NCBI GenBank assembly: GCA_021204765.1
Contig: JAJPYU010000177.1
Location: 1-11,220 of the forward strand
Reading direction: 5' to 3'
DNA length: 11,220 bases
Source of the DNA: Clostridiales bacterium
GTDB taxonomy: Bacteria > Bacillota > Clostridia > Lachnospirales > Lachnospiraceae
Position 1 is the first letter of the stretch; every line of letters begins with the position of its first letter. A program made the translations under genes and the position numbers. Of this stretch, positions 7,479-11,220 are shown piece after piece. Under the pieces are notes generated by a model. It saw only the letters and a list, made by a program, of their open reading frames with translations, ran no database searches and was not told the origin of the DNA.

Positions 7479-10400
7479 CTACTTCCCATTCTCTTCACGG
7501 ATCAGCTCCCATATCTCCTCATCGTCCAGCTTCTCGGCCCTGCGATAGTCATATCCGGGTATCCTCAGGTCGAAGCCGCAGACGCTGCGGTAAGGGCAGT
7601 AATCGCATCCGCTCATACCTTCCATTTTAAAGGGCTTTATATCTATGTCCCCCACCATAAGCCTGGCCGCCGCCTGGTCCATCTTACGCCCCGCATACTC
7701 AGTGAGTTCATTGAAATCATCAGTGGAAGCCGCGGCAGTGCCCGACCCGGCTATGGCTCCATCCTTTTTTAATGTCAACGGAATCACATCCGACCTTCTG
7801 CCGGGCAGCAGTCCCTTATCCATGGACATATACACGGCCGGATCGGAATTTACCAGACCCGCCGGGCGCATCATCCGGATAATGGCTTCTTCAATCTGTT
7901 CATCATCCCCAGTGCTGACTCCCTGCACCACCGGGTCATCCAGATGGAAATAGAATATTCCGGCCGGCACGATCCGTTTATCCGGTTCCTGTTTTCTTAA
8001 TTTCTCCGTGGCCGCCGCCAGATACACTACCAGCTGCAGCTGCAGTCCCCAATAGAGCGAACGCAGCCTGAAGCTGTTATTTCCCGACTTGTAATCCGTC
8101 ACCTTAAGATAGAGGGCATCGTCGGTCTCCATCAGGTCCACCCTGTCCACACTGCCCACGGTCTTCATGGTGACTCCCGGCGCAGGGCTGCTCTCTCTGG
8201 AAAAATCCACCTCATAACCGGCAGGGAAGAAATCCCCGGCCCGAAGCTGCTGCGTGATGGCCCAGAGGCTGCGATCCATTATGCGATAAATTCTTTGGAG
8301 CACATAAGCATTTCTGGCGGAATCCGTCAGGGATTCATTGGGCAGGGTCAGCACGGCCTCCTCCATAACCTCCCGGAGCAAATCGCTCTGCTCCTCATGG
8401 GTCACCTTGTCCCAGCCATAGCTTTCATCGACCTGCCTGCCATATTTTTCCAGTATGGCGTGGAACATAGTACCCATATCCGGAGCGTTAAAACTATATT
8501 CCGCTCTCTCGGCCAGCTTCAGGCCATATTCCAGGAAATGGGAATAAGCACACTTCTCAAACAGTTCCATCCGGGTCACGGAATTATAGAGCACCGAGCC
8601 GTAAAGCTCTCCGGCCAGCCCGCTGCCCAGATCTTTATTCACGCAGGCAGCAAAGCGGGCATCCCAGAGCCGCCTGACCGTCGTGTTCCACTGATCATTT
8701 CCTATATACCAGCGGTGCAATGCCTTGAAGCGGGTATCCGGCAGTCCGCGCCCTGCCCCAGTCAATCCGGCGAGATAATAGCTGAGGCTGCTCTTCGGCG
8801 TGACTATGGGAATCAGTCCCCCGGAGCCGATCTCCTCCACTTTCAGTTCCGGGAAAATATTTGTGAGTGTACTCACCAGATATGAGGGTCTCATGGACTT
8901 CCCCTCGCTGTCCACCCTGGAAAATGTCAGGTACAGGGCCTCTGAGGGCTTGGTGAGATTGAGATAGAGGTAAAATCTCTGCAAAAATACCTGTTCCCTC
9001 TCCCCCGGTGCCAGCGTGAGATCATTTTCCCCGATCATCTCCCTGTCGTACTGGGAGAGTATGCTCTGGCGGTCAGTCTTTTTCGGTATGGCTCCATCAT
9101 TTACGCCCAGGAAAAAGAGTACCTTTACATCTTTCAACCTGGTCCTTTCCATATCGCCCAAAATGACACAGTCGTTCCCCGGTGGGATGGCACCCACTTT
9201 TGCTGTGGAAAGTCCCGCCTCCATTATCTCCCGATAATCGGGCAGGGAAACCACCTCGTCACCCAGCAGATCCACCAGCTTGTCCAAAAGGTCGATGACT
9301 ATGCGGTATACCTGGCGGCTTATGGCCGCACCGGTCTCCTCCCCCGCTTCCTCGAAGCTTTCAGTCTGCGTGCGCAGCTGATCCTCTATTTTCAGTCCGA
9401 CAAGGAAATCATAGAGGGCGACAGTTTTTTCTGTTACAGAGGAGTCTTTCCTGATTAACACTTCCATGAGAGACCTGATAAGTTCCACAAAGCGCTGTCT
9501 GAGGGCATTTAATTCCGCCAGCTCCTCCTGCTGCATTGTCTCGTCGGGCTTTATCCGGCCGTGTCTGGCAGAAGGCCTGATAAAGCGGCGCTTCCAGCGG
9601 TTCATCCCACGTATGCCCTTCTCTATGCAGTAATTCTCCAGCCTGTCTGTCTCCTCTCTGGTAAACCCGGTAAGGCCGCTGCGCAGAAAAGCAAAAACAC
9701 TCTCCAGTGAACAGTCTGTCTCCGCCATTTCCAGCAGGGAGCGTATCATTCCCGCTAAGGGGTGGGACAGAACGCTTAATTTCTTATCTGTAAAATATGG
9801 TATGTCATAGAGACCTAAAATAGAGTCAGCGTACTTCTCATAGCGCTCCATGTCGCTGACCACTATGGCCATCTCCCGGAAACGCAGGCCCTTCTGGCGA
9901 GCCAGGGTGGCAATTCGTGCCGCTGCCAGGTCAAGCTCCTCCCTGGGAGATAAGAGAGAATAGATTTTAAGAACCCCGCCGGGATCTTCAGTATAATCCT
10001 GATTGGGAACACGGAAAATGTTCTGTTCCAGGTGGGCCAGCACCGGACTGTCAGCGAACCGGCTCTTATTATGTGCCTTAATGCAGACCGGATCAGCTAT
10101 CTCACAGCCACACTCCCCCGCCGCCGCTGTCAGCGCCGAGACCATCTTGTGGCTCATATAGAAGAGCTCCTCCATCTTCGCCGGGGCGAAGAGAGCCTCC
10201 CTTTCGTCCAGGGTCACCGTCACATATATATCCTTCGCCAGGGCCATCAGCCGTGAGACCAGCTTCATCTGCACCGGGGTGAAACCGGTGTAACCGTCAA
10301 AAAGTATAACAGCATCCGTGATAAGCCCTGACTCATCCGCCACGTCAGTCAGGACCTCCGGCACTCTCTCCGCTGTCACCCGGCTGCGGCCCAGATACCC

Positions 10401-10898
10401 GTCAAAGGCACGGTAGATAGTGAGGATGTCAGCCAGCTTCAACCTGAGAGCCGACTCGGAAGCCAGATTTTTAAGGAAATCCTCCAGATCCTCCGGCGTC
10501 ACTGCATACTGCATCAGCTCAGAGATCACGGATTTAAGCTGATCTATGTACCCCATTTTCGTCAGATTGCGTTTGAGAAAAGTGAGTTCTGATTCATGCT
10601 CCTCAACGATGCGCCGCAGCACAAGGCTTTTCCCGGTCTCCTCCATGACAAGGGGATGGATGCCCAGCTCGTCAAATACCCTGTATGCCAGGCGTTCGAA
10701 GCTTACCACATCGATATTTGTGATGACGCCGTTTGGCGAGTGATCCACCAGGCTCTTCTGGCTGCTCATGGTGAACTGTTCCGGCACCACAACGAAATAA
10801 TGCTGATACGGCTCCCTCCCGGCCATACCAGCTATTTCGTGATACATGTATTCAGATTTGCCGTTTCCGGAATTTCCGTAAACAAAGTGAAGTGCCAT
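7479..10898 (-). CDS. addB: AddB, Fe-S nuclease subunit of the AddAB recombination complex
   Basis: Partner of AddA: it supplies the second nuclease activity and, in the studied Bacillus enzyme, Chi recognition through an inactivated helicase fold. The N-terminus has a Walker A GNSGNGKS (8-15), and the remainder of the helicase-like region is degenerate, as usual for AddB. The C-terminal RecB-type nuclease shows GTMFHAILEKYG (His813), GSVDRVD (Asp918), TDYKSG (Asp935, Lys937) and GLQLQLVVYL (Gln953, Tyr959). All four cysteines of the 4Fe-4S staple are in place: Cys783 in FEKCAYSHF, before the nuclease motifs, and CDYCPYRSVC (1098, 1101, 1107) after them, with the family's Cys-x2-Cys-x5-Cys spacing. 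Length, 1139 residues, is typical. AGGTGG six bases before the ATG supports the start. The order addB then addA is the usual Firmicute arrangement, and uppP ends 104 bases upstream on the same strand. Confidence 0.97.
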   Translation of the reverse strand: MALHFVYGNSGNGKSEYMYHEIAGMAGREPYQHYFVVVPEQFTMSSQKSLVDHSPNGVITNIDVVSFERLAYRVFDELGIHPLVMEETGKSLVLRRIVEEHESELTFLKRNLTKMGYIDQLKSVISELMQYAVTPEDLEDFLKNLASESALRLKLADILTIYRAFDGYLGRSRVTAERVPEVLTDVADESGLITDAVILFDGYTGFTPVQMKLVSRLMALAKDIYVTVTLDEREALFAPAKMEELFYMSHKMVSALTAAAGECGCEIADPVCIKAHNKSRFADSPVLAHLEQNIFRVPNQDYTEDPGGVLKIYSLLSPREELDLAAARIATLARQKGLRFREMAIVVSDMERYEKYADSILGLYDIPYFTDKKLSVLSHPLAGMIRSLLEMAETDCSLESVFAFLRSGLTGFTREETDRLENYCIEKGIRGMNRWKRRFIRPSARHGRIKPDETMQQEELAELNALRQRFVELIRSLMEVLIRKDSSVTEKTVALYDFLVGLKIEDQLRTQTESFEEAGEETGAAISRQVYRIVIDLLDKLVDLLGDEVVSLPDYREIMEAGLSTAKVGAIPPGNDCVILGDMERTRLKDVKVLFFLGVNDGAIPKKTDRQSILSQYDREMIGENDLTLAPGEREQVFLQRFYLYLNLTKPSEALYLTFSRVDSEGKSMRPSYLVSTLTNIFPELKVEEIGSGGLIPIVTPKSSLSYYLAGLTGAGRGLPDTRFKALHRWYIGNDQWNTTVRRLWDARFAACVNKDLGSGLAGELYGSVLYNSVTRMELFEKCAYSHFLEYGLKLAERAEYSFNAPDMGTMFHAILEKYGRQVDESYGWDKVTHEEQSDLLREVMEEAVLTLPNESLTDSARNAYVLQRIYRIMDRSLWAITQQLRAGDFFPAGYEVDFSRESSPAPGVTMKTVGSVDRVDLMETDDALYLKVTDYKSGNNSFRLRSLYWGLQLQLVVYLAAATEKLRKQEPDKRIVPAGIFYFHLDDPVVQGVSTGDDEQIEEAIIRMMRPAGLVNSDPAVYMSMDKGLLPGRRSDVIPLTLKKDGAIAGSGTAAASTDDFNELTEYAGRKMDQAAARLMVGDIDIKPFKMEGMSGCDYCPYRSVCGFDLRIPGYDYRRAEKLDDEEIWELIREENGK

Positions 10899-10963
10899 AG
10901 ATGACCACCTTTATATTTGGACCGACAGAAGCGGATGACGGGGAGTGTCAGCTGCCTTTCGCA

Positions 10964-10988
10964 CCCGCAGCAGGTACTGCGCTGCAGG
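10964..10988 (-). other. GC-rich hairpin between uppP and addB
   Basis: On the minus strand CCTGCA-gc-GCAG pairs with CTGCTGCGGG around a TAC loop: ten pairs (one G-U) with a two-base bulge. No T-run follows, so it is not a classical intrinsic terminator. It could be a transcript-stabilising or weakly attenuating stem ahead of addB, or chance in a GC-rich spacer. The rest of the 104-base spacer shows only the addB ribosome binding site and no convincing promoter. Confidence 0.3.
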
Positions 10989-11002
10989 CTGCATTTCATG
11001 AG

Positions 11003-11220
11003 TCAGATGGCTGAAGACCTAAGTGCAAAGAATACCAGCACCAGGGCACCCAGGGCGATGCGGTACCAGCCGAAGACCTTGAAATTGTGTTTCTTGATAT
11101 ATGACATTAGGAACTTGATGGCAAATACCGAGACAAAGAACGCCACTATCGTTCCCACCAGCAAAACAGCGATCTCGCTGCCGGTAAAGCCTGCGTCGTA
11201 TTTTATCATCTTGATGGCAC
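11003..11220 (-). CDS. uppP: Undecaprenyl-diphosphatase UppP (BacA family), C-terminal part
   Basis: An integral membrane phosphatase that converts undecaprenyl diphosphate to the monophosphate, recycling the lipid carrier for peptidoglycan and other wall polymers; it can confer bacitracin tolerance. Only the last 72 or so residues are inside the window; the reading frame stays open through 11220, so the gene continues beyond it. Visible are a membrane segment (about VLLVGTIVAFFVSVFAIKF), the charged loop SYIKKHNFK, the family-typical VFGWYRIALG and a final membrane segment (ALVLVFFALR). The Met codon at 11209 is internal, since codons for Ala-Ile-Lys precede it in frame and homologues continue upstream. 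The catalytic Glu-rich and Arg motifs lie outside the window. It is co-directional with addB, 104 bases away. Confidence 0.88.
   Translation of the reverse strand, partial: AIKMIKYDAGFTGSEIAVLLVGTIVAFFVSVFAIKFLMSYIKKHNFKVFGWYRIALGALVLVFFALRSSAI

Noticed and set aside
8295..8885. Plus-strand open frame of 196 codons opposite addB
   Set aside because: Antisense to the conserved nuclease region of AddB, with no family features in the product.
10899..10920. TATAAA-like -10 element just before addB
   Set aside because: TATAAA directly abuts the ribosome binding site, which would put the transcription start at or past it, and no -35 element is found about 17 bases upstream.
11003..11209. Stand-alone 68-residue membrane protein
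   Set aside because: The frame remains open to the window edge and the sequence matches the C-terminus of UppP, so it is the end of a longer gene.
1..11220. Defence island, CRISPR array, prophage or transposase genes
   Set aside because: No regularly spaced repeats and no integrase, transposase, Cas or restriction genes were seen. AddAB is a housekeeping repair complex in Firmicutes, and its presence here does not indicate a defence locus.

Overview
The window reads as an ordinary chromosomal segment of a Gram-positive Clostridia, most likely a member of the Lachnospiraceae. The grounds are the AddAB (not RecBCD) recombination nuclease, a PrsA/parvulin-type lipoprotein, strong GGAGG-like ribosome binding sites, an HtpG with extra acidic linkers, and mid-range GC content with frequent TTA-AAG/CTT-AAG codon pairs. 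The family-level placement is an inference from protein character, not a database result.

Layout: the plus strand carries one gene, htpG (48-2174, bacterial Hsp90), preceded by a clear ribosome binding site. Everything to its right is on the minus strand and reads toward htpG. In transcriptional order these genes are uppP (only its 3' end is in the window, 11220-11003), addB (10898-7479), addA (about 7398-3763), a small acidic protein of unknown function (3711-3445), and a parvulin-like lipoprotein (3366-2329). Gaps between the minus-strand genes are 51-104 bases, with no convincing intrinsic terminator in them, so addB-addA-small protein-lipoprotein is probably one transcription unit. Its promoter is not evident.

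The convergent 3' ends of htpG and the lipoprotein gene meet at an elaborate inverted-repeat structure of about 130 bases (2170-2299). A 13-bp perfect outer stem encloses a long 10+10-bp hairpin and a 7-bp mini-hairpin with a GCGAAGC core. The outer stem includes the htpG stop codon. This is the most distinctive non-coding signal here and may be a dispersed repeat element as well as a transcription end-point.

Functionally, AddA and AddB form the helicase-nuclease that processes double-strand breaks for RecA-dependent repair, and both carry all their expected catalytic or cluster-binding residues. UppP supplies undecaprenyl phosphate for the cell wall, HtpG is a cytosolic chaperone, and the lipoprotein is a likely extracytoplasmic folding factor that may lack isomerase activity. 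I saw no mobile genes, CRISPR array, tRNA or rRNA, and no clear novel multi-gene system. There is no stretch over 300 bases without a gene; the longest gap is 154 bases.
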